Assembly (NCBI GenBank): GCA_022791755.1
Contig: JAAVZR010000016.1
Span: 124,001-188,000, forward strand
DNA: 64,000 nucleotides
Direction: 5' to 3'
Source of the DNA: Lachnospiraceae bacterium
GTDB taxonomy: Bacteria; Bacillota; Clostridia; Lachnospirales; Lachnospiraceae
The notes beneath the pieces were generated by a model. It did not search any database. It had not been told where the DNA came from and saw only the letters and a list, made by a program, of their open reading frames with translations. Of the stretch, positions 1 to 8,818 are shown piece after piece. Position numbers and translations under genes: made by a program. The stretch's first letter is position 1. Each line of letters opens with the position of its first letter.

Positions 1-1
1 C

Positions 2-841
2 GTCAGCTACTGGAAGGACGCGTTTCGGCGTATCACCCATGACAGGGTGGCCATGGTGAGCCTGGCCTTTATCGCGGTAATCGTCCTTCTGGCGGTCTTT
101 GCTCCGTTATTCAGCCGGTTTCAATATGAGACCAATGATCTGGCCTCGTCCAATCTGCCTCCCAGCGCGGAGCACTGGTTCGGGACCGATACCCTGGGCC
201 GTGATCTGTGGGCCAGGGTCTGGGTGGGAGCCAGGATCTCTCTGATCGTAGGTCTCTTCGGAGCCATCGTGCCCCAGGCACTGGGAATCGTGATCGGCGG
301 GATCGCCGGATACTTCGGAGGCTGGGTGGATATGGTCATCATGCGGATCATTGACGTGGGCGTCTGTATCCCGGAGCTGATCTATATCACGCTGATTATG
401 CTTTACCTGGGATCCGGCCCGCTGCCTCTGATCCTGGCCTTTGCCATGGTGGGGTGGATGGGCAGCGCCCGCATGATCCGGGGACGCATCATGCAGTTTA
501 AGAACAGGGAATTTGTGCTGGCCAGCAAAAGCCTGGGCGGGACGCCTTTTCATCTGATCTTTCGGAGCATCTTTCCCAATATCCTGGGACAGCAGGTGGT
601 GTCTCTGACGGCGTCCATCCCCGGGGCAATCTTTATGGAAGCGTATTTAAGCTTTATCGGTCTGGGTATCCAGTCTCCCCTGACCTCCTGGGGACAGCTG
701 TCCCAGGTGGGAGCCGGCAATTACCGTCTGCATCCGTACCAGCTGTTTATCCCGGGCATTCTGATCAGCCTGACCATATTGGCGCTGTATCTGTTTGGCA
801 ACAGCCTGCGGGATGCCCTGGATCCTCATTTGAGAGACTGA
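2..841 (+). CDS. Oligopeptide/dipeptide ABC transporter permease (OppC/DppC family), 5' partial
   Basis: Inner-membrane permease of a peptide importer. The frame is open back to base 2 with a DppC-like N-terminus (SYWKDAFRRITHDRVAMVS) before the Met at base 47, so the true start lies upstream of the window and the track start is internal. The protein has several hydrophobic segments and the EAA-type loop LASKSLGGTPFHLIFRSIFP that contacts the ATPase, and it ends in the family-like GNSLRDALDPHLRD. It is followed 12 bases later by the two ATPases. The substrate is probably peptides, by family. The partner permease and binding protein would lie upstream, outside the window. Confidence 0.93.
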   Translation, partial: VSYWKDAFRRITHDRVAMVSLAFIAVIVLLAVFAPLFSRFQYETNDLASSNLPPSAEHWFGTDTLGRDLWARVWVGARISLIVGLFGAIVPQALGIVIGGIAGYFGGWVDMVIMRIIDVGVCIPELIYITLIMLYLGSGPLPLILAFAMVGWMGSARMIRGRIMQFKNREFVLASKSLGGTPFHLIFRSIFPNILGQQVVSLTASIPGAIFMEAYLSFIGLGIQSPLTSWGQLSQVGAGNYRLHPYQLFIPGILISLTILALYLFGNSLRDALDPHLRD

Positions 842-853
842 CAGGAGGGGACT

Positions 854-1894
854 ATGAAACATTTACTGGAAGTAAAGAACCTGAAGGTTTCCTTTGACAC
901 CTATGCCGGAGAGGTACAGGCGGTCAGAGGCGTCAGCTTTCATCTGGACCAGGGGGAGACGCTGGCCATCGTGGGCGAGTCCGGCTGCGGCAAATCGGTA
1001 TCCATCCAGACGGTCATGCGCATCGTACCCATGCCTCCGGCCCGAATCAAGGAGGGAAGTATCCTCTATAACGGGGAGGAGCTGGCGGATAAGAGCGACG
1101 CGGAGATGGAGCAGTACCGGGGCAATGAGATGGCCATGATTTTCCAGGATTCCATGACCAGCTTAAATCCCACCATGCGGGTGGGAAAGCAGCTGATGGA
1201 GGGGATCCTGAAGCATCAGAAGACCGGCAGGGACGAGGCCCGAAGAAGGGTGCTTGCCATGCTGAAGGAGGTGGGGATCCCGGATCCGGAAAGCGCATTT
1301 CGCCGTTATCCCCATACCATGTCCGGCGGTCAGCGCCAGCGCGTCATGATCGCCATGGCACTGTGCTGCGGGCCGAAGATTCTCTTTGCCGACGAGCCCA
1401 CCACGGCCTTGGATGTGACCATGCAGGCCCAGATTCTGGATCTGATCGGCCGCCTGCAACGGCAATACGATATGGGGGTAGTGTTGATCACCCATGACCT
1501 GGGCGTGGTGGCCAAGATGGCGGACCGGATCAACGTGATGTATGCAGGCAGGATTGTGGAGTCAGGCACATCGAGGCAAATCTTCTACCATCCCAGCCAC
1601 CCCTACACGCTGGGGCTTTTGGGCGCCATGCCTAACCTGATCCAGGAGCGCAAGGAGGAGCTGTACAATATCCCCGGAGCGCCTCCGGATCTGTTTGCTC
1701 CGCCGCCCGGCTGTGCGTTTGCGGGCCGCTGCCGCTACTGCATGGGCGTGTGCCGGAGAGCGGACGCGCCGGAATTTACGACGGAGGACGGCCACATATC
1801 CCGCTGCTGGCTGTTGGATGAGAGAGGAAAGAAATATCGTCCCGAGGGCTTCGGCGGGCGGACGGCAGAGAAAGGGGGATCTGACGATGAGTGA
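854..1894 (+). CDS. Oligopeptide/dipeptide ABC transporter ATPase (OppD/DppD family)
   Basis: Cytoplasmic ATPase of the peptide importer, 346 aa. Walker A is GESGCGKS, the Q-loop region is IFQDSMTSLNPTM, the signature is MSGGQRQRVMIAMAL, Walker B is ILFADEPTTALD and the H-loop is ITHDLG. The C-terminal oligo-HPY extension carries the cysteine-rich GCAFAGRCRYC found in OppD/DppD proteins, which may hold an Fe-S cluster. It starts 12 bases after the permease with an AGGAGGGG ribosome site and overlaps the next ATPase by 8 bases, consistent with one operon and translational coupling. Confidence 0.95.
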   Translation: MKHLLEVKNLKVSFDTYAGEVQAVRGVSFHLDQGETLAIVGESGCGKSVSIQTVMRIVPMPPARIKEGSILYNGEELADKSDAEMEQYRGNEMAMIFQDSMTSLNPTMRVGKQLMEGILKHQKTGRDEARRRVLAMLKEVGIPDPESAFRRYPHTMSGGQRQRVMIAMALCCGPKILFADEPTTALDVTMQAQILDLIGRLQRQYDMGVVLITHDLGVVAKMADRINVMYAGRIVESGTSRQIFYHPSHPYTLGLLGAMPNLIQERKEELYNIPGAPPDLFAPPPGCAFAGRCRYCMGVCRRADAPEFTTEDGHISRCWLLDERGKKYRPEGFGGRTAEKGGSDDE

Positions 1895-2843
1895 AGCGCT
1901 GCTGGAGGTACGGCATCTGAAGAAATATTTTCCCGCCGGGAGAAACGCCCTGTTGAAGGCGGTGGACGATGTCTCCTTCTGCATCAATAAAGGCGAGACC
2001 CTGGGACTGGTGGGGGAGTCCGGCTGCGGCAAGACCACGGTGGGACGCACTCTCATACGGATCTATGAGCCGGACGGAGGAAAGATACTTTTCGACGGGC
2101 AGGATATCAGCCGGGTGAACCGGACTCAGGCGAAGGAGCTGACCCGCAGGATGCAGATGGTATTTCAGGATCCCTATGCGTCCCTGAATCCTTTTTATAC
2201 GGTGGGCGAGGTCATAGCGGAAGGATTTTCGATCCATGGGATGTACCCCAATAAGAAAGAAAGGCAGGAGCGGATCTGTGAGCTCCTGGAGATGGTGGGG
2301 CTGCACCGGGATCACGCGGGCCGTTTTCCCCATGAGTTTTCCGGGGGCCAGCGCCAGAGAGTGGGCATCGCCAGGGCGCTGGCGCTTGATCCCAGCTTCC
2401 TGATCTGCGACGAACCGATCTCGGCGCTGGACGTGTCGATTCAGGCGCAGGTGGTCAATATGCTGATCCGTTTCCAGGAGCAGATGAATCTGACCTATCT
2501 CTTTATCGCTCACGATCTGTCCATGGTGCGCCATATTTCTGACAAGACGGCGGTGATGTACTGCGGCACGATGGTGGAGTACGGAAAGACGCAGGAGGTA
2601 TACGACCATGCGGCGCATCCCTATACCCGGGGACTTTTGTCCGCGGTGCCGGTGGCGGATCCGGACTATGAGGCCAGTCACAGCAGGATTCCCATGGACG
2701 GGGAAGTCCCCAGTCCTGTAAATCCCGCGCCTGGCTGCCGCTTCGCGGGACGCTGTCACCATGCCACGGATCAGTGCCGCGGGGAGACGCCGGTGCTTAA
2801 GGATGTGGGAGGCGGGCATCTGGCGGCCTGCCATCTTCTGTAG
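1887..2843 (+). CDS. Oligopeptide/dipeptide ABC transporter ATPase (OppF/DppF family)
   Basis: Second ATPase of the importer, 318 aa. I place the start at ATG 1887 (MSEALLEVRHLKKYF) because the upstream frame in the track is a shadow of the OppD end, and AAAGGGGG precedes this codon. Walker A is GESGCGKTT, the signature FSGGQRQRVGIARAL, Walker B LICDEPISALDVS. The C-terminus has the GCRFAGRC cysteine motif. It pairs with the preceding gene to form the nucleotide-binding dimer. The next gene, a TldD protease, follows after 26 bases with its own GAGGAGCAG ribosome site. Confidence 0.95.
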   Translation: MSEALLEVRHLKKYFPAGRNALLKAVDDVSFCINKGETLGLVGESGCGKTTVGRTLIRIYEPDGGKILFDGQDISRVNRTQAKELTRRMQMVFQDPYASLNPFYTVGEVIAEGFSIHGMYPNKKERQERICELLEMVGLHRDHAGRFPHEFSGGQRQRVGIARALALDPSFLICDEPISALDVSIQAQVVNMLIRFQEQMNLTYLFIAHDLSMVRHISDKTAVMYCGTMVEYGKTQEVYDHAAHPYTRGLLSAVPVADPDYEASHSRIPMDGEVPSPVNPAPGCRFAGRCHHATDQCRGETPVLKDVGGGHLAACHLL

Positions 2844-2869
2844 ACCAGACACAGAGAGGAGGAGCAGGG

Positions 2870-4282
2870 ATGATCGGCGAGAATCGGATGAGGGAGATCC
2901 TGGCGGAGGCGCTGGGGGGCACAGGAGACTTTGCGGAGATTTTTTTTGAGGATTCCATTGAGAACAATCTGTATCAGCGCAACGGGACTCTGGATAAGGC
3001 GGAGGCCGTGCGGATCTGCGGAGCCGGTATCTATGTGCTGAGAGGGACGAACAGTGCCTATGTATACACCAATGACATGAGTTTTGAAGGCCTGGCTGAG
3101 GCCGCCCGTCAGGCGTCGGGGCTTCTGGCCTGTGCCGGGGGTCTCCCGCAGCCATGGAGTAAGGGCGGCGCGGATACCGTGGCGGTGTCGGGAAAAAGGT
3201 ATTTTCCGAACCCCAATCCCTGCCGGGTGCGGCCTTCGCAGGTGGAGGGAAGTAAGAGGACAGCGTTGGTGGAGGAGGCGGCCCGTATCGCCAGGCAGTG
3301 CAGCCCGGATCTGATACAGCTGGAGGTGGCTCAGTTTGCCAGGGAACAGCATGTCACGGTGGTGAATACGGAAGGGCTCTATACGGAGGATGATCGTGTG
3401 ACGGACCGTCTGCGCTTTCGCTATGTACTGAGCCGCGGCGGCGAACAGAAGTCCGGCTGGGGAGATTACACCAGGCCCCAGGGCTGGGAGGCGTATGACT
3501 GCATGGAACCGGTGAGACAGACGGTGAGAGAGCTCTTTACCGGGGCGTCGGCTTCTTTCTTTGGGAAGCGGGTGAAGGCCTGCCGGGTTCCGGTGATCAT
3601 GGAGGCCGGCGTCTGCGGTACTCTGTGGCATGAAGCCTGCGGCCATCCGCTGGAGGCTTCGTCCATCAGCAGCCACAGCAGCGAATATGAAGGGCTGCTG
3701 GGACAGAAGATCGCCACGGATAAGGTGACGCTGATCGACGACGGCACGATACCGGGGCTCTATGGCAGCCGGGCTATCGACGATGAAGGTCATCCCACGC
3801 AGAAAAACGTGCTGATCGAAAAGGGTGTGCTGAAGGGATATCTGTGTGACCGGCTGGGAGGACGCAGGCTGGGAACGGCATCCACCGGCAGCGGACGGCG
3901 TCAGGGCTATATGTACGCGCCCATGGCCCGGATGAGCAATACCTACCTGGAGGTGGGGGAGGATTCGGAGGAGGATCTGCTGTCCTCCGTCGACGAGGGC
4001 CTGTATGTGAAATCCTTTGGCGGCGGCAGCGGCGGCCGGGAATTTTCCCTGGAGGTCAGTGAAGGCTACTGGATTCACAACGGGCAGATCACATATCCGG
4101 TGAAGGGACTGATGCTGACCGGCAGGGGGCTGGATCTTCTCAAAAAGATCGACGGCGTAGGCCGGATCCAGGGCTATGACGGAGGCGGGTTCTGCGGAGC
4201 AGATTCCGGTCTGTGTCCGGTGACGTCCTATCAGCCGCGGATCCGGGTCAGTGAGATGAGTATAGGAGGGGAGGAAGCCTGA
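2870..4282 (+). CDS. tldD: TldD family metalloprotease subunit
   Basis: 470-aa member of the TldD/PmbA (U62) family. The zinc motif HEACGH starts at about residue 254 (LWHEACGHPLEA), matching the HExxxH of TldD-type catalytic subunits. The C-terminal glycine-rich stretch GGGSGGREFSLEVSEGYWI is also family-like. TldD works with TldE/PmbA as a cytosolic peptidase that degrades unfolded peptides and in some bacteria matures modified peptides such as microcin B17. Its stop overlaps the start of tldE by one base (TGATG). The position directly after a peptide importer suggests it handles imported or intracellular peptides; the substrate is unknown. Confidence 0.9.
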   Translation: MIGENRMREILAEALGGTGDFAEIFFEDSIENNLYQRNGTLDKAEAVRICGAGIYVLRGTNSAYVYTNDMSFEGLAEAARQASGLLACAGGLPQPWSKGGADTVAVSGKRYFPNPNPCRVRPSQVEGSKRTALVEEAARIARQCSPDLIQLEVAQFAREQHVTVVNTEGLYTEDDRVTDRLRFRYVLSRGGEQKSGWGDYTRPQGWEAYDCMEPVRQTVRELFTGASASFFGKRVKACRVPVIMEAGVCGTLWHEACGHPLEASSISSHSSEYEGLLGQKIATDKVTLIDDGTIPGLYGSRAIDDEGHPTQKNVLIEKGVLKGYLCDRLGGRRLGTASTGSGRRQGYMYAPMARMSNTYLEVGEDSEEDLLSSVDEGLYVKSFGGGSGGREFSLEVSEGYWIHNGQITYPVKGLMLTGRGLDLLKKIDGVGRIQGYDGGGFCGADSGLCPVTSYQPRIRVSEMSIGGEEA

Positions 4283-5655
4283 TGGAAAACATAAGGGTCA
4301 TGGATCGTTACCGGGAAGCCTGTCTGGCGCTTCCCGAAGAGATCAAAAGAGCCGGGGCGGAAGGGCGCAGGGAAAAGATCCTGTCTCTTAGCGTCACAGG
4401 CGGAGCCCTGGCGGGTTCGCGCAGCTGCGATGTGACCACGGTGTCGGTGAGCGCCGCGGGGGATGACGGCCGATGGGGTTATGCTTTCACTCAGAATCTG
4501 GAGGAAGAGCCCCGGGAGGTATTCAGGCGGGCGGCGGAGGCCGGGAAGCTGGCCGGAGATACGGTCGCGGAGCGGGCATTCGGGCAGGACGGGGGTGCCT
4601 CCTCTGTTGTGGAAAGGGCAGAATCGGTTCTGCATGCAGAAGATCTTCTGCATACCGGGATTATGGTGGAAAAATGGGCCCTGGAGAGCCACGAGGCGGT
4701 GACGGAGGCCACCGTCACGGTATCCTCTTTTGAGACAGACAACTGGGTGGTGAATTCCGAAGGCCTGTCCCGAAGCGCTGCCCATACCTGGCTGGACGTG
4801 GAGGTGGATGTGGTGGTGGTGAGAGAGGGGCGTAAAGGGAATCTCTCCTGGTACGCCTCCCTCTCCGGTCCCGATGATCTGGAGGGCAGAAAAGAGGATC
4901 TGGAAAGGAGCCTGCGGCGCAATCTGACAGCCAGACAGACGCCGGTTGCTTTTACCTCCGGTGTGTACCGGGTGCTCTTAAGCAGGGAGTCCATAGATAT
5001 GATCCTGGTGACGCTGTGGCAGGCCTTCAGCGGATGCCATCAGAGAGAACAGTCTTCCTTTCTGACAGACCGTATGGGCCAGAGGATCGCGTCGAAAGCG
5101 TTTTCCATGGTGGATGCGCCTGAAATGCCGGGCTGCGGGTATGGCCGCAGACTGGACTGCCAGGGGATATGGGCCAGAGAGACGGCCCTGGTGACAGATG
5201 GCGTGATGACAGGGAGGATTCATAACCTGGCAAGCGCTGCGTATTTTGGGGAGGAACCCACGGGAAATGCCGGAAGGGCGGAGGGATTTTTCTCAGGGCT
5301 GCCCACCGGCATGACAGCGATCCCCAACGTGACCTGTATCCTTCCGGGAGAAATGAAGGAGGAGGAGATGCTGTCCCGTCTGGGCGACGGCGTGTGGATC
5401 ACGGAGACATACGATCCGTTTCACTCCATAGAGATCGGGAGCGGCGAGTTTGCCATTCCCTGTAACGGTGTGCGGGTGATCGGCGGAAAGCCGGTGGGAG
5501 CGCTGAATTCCCTGACAATCACGGGAAATCTGGCGAAGCTTTTGCCGGAGATCGAAGCGGCTGGGGACACGGTGGCTTTTCGGCGGTTCTATACGGGACT
5601 TTATTATCTGGGAGGACCGGAGTTACTGATAAGGCGGTTGCAGGTAAACGGATAG
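4282..5655 (+). CDS. TldE/PmbA family protease partner
   Basis: 457-aa TldD/PmbA-family partner protein. It lacks the HExxxH motif, as expected for TldE/PmbA, which pairs with TldD to complete the protease. The C-terminal region EIGSGEFAIPCNGVRVIGGKPVGALNSLTITGN is strongly PmbA-like. Its ATG overlaps the tldD stop by one base, so the two are translationally coupled and made in similar amounts. The 3' end faces the GntR regulator gene with only seven bases between the two stop codons, and I see no clear terminator hairpin there. Confidence 0.88.
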   Translation: MENIRVMDRYREACLALPEEIKRAGAEGRREKILSLSVTGGALAGSRSCDVTTVSVSAAGDDGRWGYAFTQNLEEEPREVFRRAAEAGKLAGDTVAERAFGQDGGASSVVERAESVLHAEDLLHTGIMVEKWALESHEAVTEATVTVSSFETDNWVVNSEGLSRSAAHTWLDVEVDVVVVREGRKGNLSWYASLSGPDDLEGRKEDLERSLRRNLTARQTPVAFTSGVYRVLLSRESIDMILVTLWQAFSGCHQREQSSFLTDRMGQRIASKAFSMVDAPEMPGCGYGRRLDCQGIWARETALVTDGVMTGRIHNLASAAYFGEEPTGNAGRAEGFFSGLPTGMTAIPNVTCILPGEMKEEEMLSRLGDGVWITETYDPFHSIEIGSGEFAIPCNGVRVIGGKPVGALNSLTITGNLAKLLPEIEAAGDTVAFRRFYTGLYYLGGPELLIRRLQVNG

Positions 5656-5662
5656 AGCGCCG

Positions 5663-6274
5663 TCAGACATCCCGGGGATCCACCATCAGATCCTCGCACA
5701 GGCAGGCAAGGGCCGTTTCGCAATCCTTTTGTAATATGGCGTCCAGGATCCTGGCATGGTAATTCGTGTAGTCCTTTTGGGTGGCCGCAGGATAATGGAA
5801 GATGACGACGCAGCGGCTGGCATGATCCAGATAGGTTTGCAGGGCCTCCTCCAGATACCGGTTGCCGGTGAGCCGGGCCAGGCGCAGATGAAACAGCGTA
5901 TTGTTGGTCAGATAAGGATGCATGGGATCAGCGGGGGAATCGTCGCTCTCCGTGCAGGCGTAGAGGGCGCGGATTTCATCGGGGTCGCCATTTTTTATCA
6001 GCAGGCGGATACAGTAGGCTTCCAGCTGATAGCGGACCTGCTGGCTCTGGATACACTCGTCCGGTGTGATCTCCCGGACCATGTAGCCCTTGCGGGGATA
6101 GCTTTTCAGATAGTTCTCATGGCAGAGGCGCTGCAGGACCTCCCTGGCGGCGGGCTTGCTGATCCCGTAGGTATCGGCGCAGTCCTGCTCCAGGATGAGC
6201 TGCTGGGTGGTGATGGTACCGTCGATGATGGAATTGAGAATCGCATAGTAAGCAGAATCTTTTCGGGAAGCCAT
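5663..6274 (-). CDS. GntR family transcriptional regulator (FadR/FCD subfamily)
   Basis: 203-aa DNA-binding regulator. The start is placed at ATG 6274 (MASRKDSAYYAIL) because CTGGAG lies about 8 bases upstream; the track start 13 codons earlier has no such site. Residues ~10-75 form the winged helix-turn-helix (QQLILEQDCADTYGISKPAAREVLQRL). The rest looks like the helical FCD ligand domain with spaced histidines (LFHLRLARLTG, YHARIL). It is transcribed towards tldE and divergently from the dehydrogenase gene, so it probably controls that gene and its own promoter, and possibly the whole peptide module. The ligand is likely a small acid, by family only. Confidence 0.88.
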   Translation of the reverse strand: MASRKDSAYYAILNSIIDGTITTQQLILEQDCADTYGISKPAAREVLQRLCHENYLKSYPRKGYMVREITPDECIQSQQVRYQLEAYCIRLLIKNGDPDEIRALYACTESDDSPADPMHPYLTNNTLFHLRLARLTGNRYLEEALQTYLDHASRCVVIFHYPAATQKDYTNYHARILDAILQKDCETALACLCEDLMVDPRDV

Positions 6275-6301
6275 ATTTTTTCTCCAGAATATAATGGGGG
6301 A

Positions 6302-6325
6302 CTGCCAAAGCATAAAGGGCGGCAG
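6302..6325. promoter_or_regulatory. Possible operator (CTGCC-N14-GGCAG) between gntR-type gene and dehydrogenase gene
   Basis: An inverted repeat of 5 bases with a 14-base spacer lies in the 117-base divergent intergenic region, where a GntR operator would be expected. The arms are short and could arise by chance, and no good promoter was recognised here. Confidence 0.2.
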
Positions 6326-6391
6326 GTCCGCAGGTAAGATTAAGAACAGTTTAGCACACAGATGAAAGAAAGTAAAGTCAGGAGGAGCCTT

Positions 6392-7333
6392 GTGAAAATC
6401 GTAGAAGCAAAGGAAGTGTTTGAACGTCTGGACATGAAAACCTGTATCGGTCTGATGCGGGAAGCGCTGAAAGGGCTGGCGTCAGGCAGCGCGTATCAGC
6501 CGCTGCGTTCCATTCATGTACTGCCCGGCGGGGAGAAATTTGGTTTTATGCCGGCTTATCTGGGGCCGGACAGCTGCTTTGGCAGCAAGATCGTGGTGGC
6601 CTGCCCTCAGAATGCCGGGACAGAGTACCCTTCCCACATCGGGTATGTGATGATCTTTGAGTCGGCCCATGGACAGGTGACCGGGATGGCGGATGCGGGA
6701 GCCATCACACAGATCCGCACCGGAGCGGTCAGCGCGGTGGCCACAGACCTGCTGGCGGTAAAGGACGCGTCCCGTCTGGCCATCGTGGGGGCCGGGGCTC
6801 AGGGACGCTCTCACCTGGAGGCGATGCTGTGCGTGCGTCCGGTAGAGAGGGTGACGGTGTATGACCTCTGTCCTCAGGCGGCCAGGCGGTTTGCGGTGGA
6901 GATGGAAGAGAAATTTGGCGTCTCTGTCACGGTATGCGAGTCCGTAAAGGAGGCCGTAGAAGAAGCGGATATCATCTGCACTGTGACTCCCGCAAAGGAG
7001 GCCTACCTGGAGGCGGAGTGGATCAGGCCCGGCGCTCATATCAATGCCGTCGGGACCTTTACGCCGGATACCAGGGAAGTGACCTCGAAGCTGGTGCAGG
7101 TCTCCCGGCTCTTTGCCGATCAGGTGGAGGCATGCCGTAAGGAAAGCGGAGAATATCTGACGCCGCTTAAGGAGGGGCTCATCGGAGAGGATCATATCCT
7201 GGGAAGCATCGGCGATATCCTGTTAGGACGGGTAAAAGGGCGCACCGGCGCGCAGGAGATCACACTGTTTGACGCCCTGGGGCAGGCGGTGGAGGATGTG
7301 GCCTGCGGTATGTATCTGTGCGGGAAGGAATAG
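6392..7333 (+). CDS. Ornithine cyclodeaminase / mu-crystallin family NAD(P)-dependent enzyme
   Basis: 313 aa from a GTG start at 6392, chosen because AGGAGGAGCC sits just upstream; the track ATG at 6362 has no ribosome site. The Rossmann motif is IVGAGAQGRSHLEAM, and the family sequences ITQIRTGAVSAVATDLLA and INAVGTFTPDTREV are present. The family contains ornithine cyclodeaminase, ketimine and pyrroline-2-carboxylate reductases, and alanine dehydrogenase-like enzymes, so the reaction is an NAD(P)H-linked step on an amino or imino acid. It lies between the GntR gene and a peptidase, consistent with catabolism of an unusual amino acid released from peptides. The exact substrate is not readable. 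Confidence 0.88.
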   Translation: MKIVEAKEVFERLDMKTCIGLMREALKGLASGSAYQPLRSIHVLPGGEKFGFMPAYLGPDSCFGSKIVVACPQNAGTEYPSHIGYVMIFESAHGQVTGMADAGAITQIRTGAVSAVATDLLAVKDASRLAIVGAGAQGRSHLEAMLCVRPVERVTVYDLCPQAARRFAVEMEEKFGVSVTVCESVKEAVEEADIICTVTPAKEAYLEAEWIRPGAHINAVGTFTPDTREVTSKLVQVSRLFADQVEACRKESGEYLTPLKEGLIGEDHILGSIGDILLGRVKGRTGAQEITLFDALGQAVEDVACGMYLCGKE

Positions 7334-7347
7334 AGGCTGGAGGCAGG

Positions 7348-8808
7348 ATGGAATTAAAAATTCGGTGTAAACCTTGCTGGGATGAGGCAGGGCGTACGGT
7401 GGGATATATGGATATCCGCGTCAGCGTAAAGACAGCGCCGGACGAGCAGCCGGCGGCGGATAAGATGGCGTCTCCTCCAAAGGATGACGGCAGGGAAAAA
7501 GAGGACGTAATTCTGGCGGAGATCGTCGAGCAGATCGTGGGGGTGCCCGGCTGCCGGACGGAGGGAATGCGATTCTCAGGACCGCGGGGAGAGATCCCGT
7601 ATCGGGAGGCAAGGCAGGAATCGAGCCCTCATATCCACACGATCCGCTATCTGGCAGAATCGGAAGAGGTGGGAGAATATGAGTATGAATACCGCGTTTT
7701 TCCACGTCAGGTGGGACCAGAAGGCCACAGTGCGCCTCTTTTTGACCTGAGAAGGGAGGAGGGGGGAATCAACGGGGCCGGAGCGGCGTTTCTGGCGCTT
7801 CCGGCTTTCGAGACGGCCAGGGTATCCGTGACATGGGATATGTCAGAGATGCCTCGGGGAGCGGAGGCTGTCTGCGCGTTTTTCGAGGGAGACGGGACGC
7901 TTAGCGCCTCGAGAGACCAGCTGCTCTACAGCTATTACGGATGCGGACTCCTTAATAAGGAGGCAGGAGGAGACTTTGGCATGTACTGGTTCGGGCATCC
8001 TCCCTTTGACGCGGCGGATGCCGCGGACCGCCTGAGACGGCTCTTTGAATATATGAAAGATTTTTTCGGAGAGAGGGAGGAGAAGCCCTACCGGATCTTC
8101 GTGCGAAAGGATCCCTTCGATGACAGCGGCCACGGTACGGCGGGCCAGCGGTCCTTTCTGTTTGGGTACAGCGACAAAATGGCGCCGTCGGTGGATGATC
8201 TGATGGATCTTCTGGCCCATGAGATGGTGCACAACTGGCCCGCCATGGAGGACGAACCGGCGGGACTGGGCACCTGGTATGTGGAAGGGTGTGCAGAGTA
8301 TTACAGTATAGTCCTGCCGCTTCGGGCAGGCATTACGGACCCGGCGCATACGGAGAAGGCGCTCCGGCGCCGCTGCGCGCCGTATTTCGGCAATCCCTGG
8401 CGGTATACGCCGAATCTGGAGGCAGGAAAGGCCTACTGGAAAGACAGCGCCGCCCAGAGAATGCCCTATGGGAGAGGATTCTTTTATCTGGCCCGCACCG
8501 ATATGCATATTCGCCGTGCATCCTGCGGCCAAAGGAGTCTGGACGATATCGTGCTGGCCCTGTGCCATATTCCGGGAGGCCGGCCGACGGAGCTTTGCTA
8601 CAGGGAGCTTTTAAAAAAGGAGCTGGGAGAGGACGGACTCAGAGAGTACGAGGCCATGTGCCAGGGAGCCCTGATGCTGCCGGAGGAAGGGATGTTTGAC
8701 GGGGCTTTTTGGCTTCGGGCAGAAGACGGGCCGGATGATACGGGAAAGGGCAGCTGTACCCGGTATGAGTTTGTCCTGCGCAGGGACAATACGGATGGAG
8801 CAGAATGA
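7348..8808 (+). CDS. Gluzincin metallopeptidase, M61-like
   Basis: 486 aa from ATG 7348 (MELKIRCKPCW), preceded by GGAGGCAGG; the GTG-led track start overlaps the previous gene and is not needed. The zinc site is HEMVHNW at residues ~291-297 and a glutamate in WYVEGCAEYY 18 residues after the second histidine gives HExxH-x17-E. An N-terminal beta-rich half (residues 1-200) without signal peptide precedes it. This resembles M61 glycyl aminopeptidases and, more distantly, M1 enzymes. It is probably a cytosolic aminopeptidase acting on products of the importer or TldDE. The family assignment is moderate because the spacer is not the usual one. Confidence 0.72.
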   Translation: MELKIRCKPCWDEAGRTVGYMDIRVSVKTAPDEQPAADKMASPPKDDGREKEDVILAEIVEQIVGVPGCRTEGMRFSGPRGEIPYREARQESSPHIHTIRYLAESEEVGEYEYEYRVFPRQVGPEGHSAPLFDLRREEGGINGAGAAFLALPAFETARVSVTWDMSEMPRGAEAVCAFFEGDGTLSASRDQLLYSYYGCGLLNKEAGGDFGMYWFGHPPFDAADAADRLRRLFEYMKDFFGEREEKPYRIFVRKDPFDDSGHGTAGQRSFLFGYSDKMAPSVDDLMDLLAHEMVHNWPAMEDEPAGLGTWYVEGCAEYYSIVLPLRAGITDPAHTEKALRRRCAPYFGNPWRYTPNLEAGKAYWKDSAAQRMPYGRGFFYLARTDMHIRRASCGQRSLDDIVLALCHIPGGRPTELCYRELLKKELGEDGLREYEAMCQGALMLPEEGMFDGAFWLRAEDGPDDTGKGSCTRYEFVLRRDNTDGAE

Positions 8809-8818
8809 GGAAAGAGAC

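Noticed and set aside
1776-4078. Two overlapping long minus-strand frames (459 and 435 codons)
   Set aside because: They are shadows of OppF and TldD, with basic His/Arg/Pro-rich composition typical of antisense frames.
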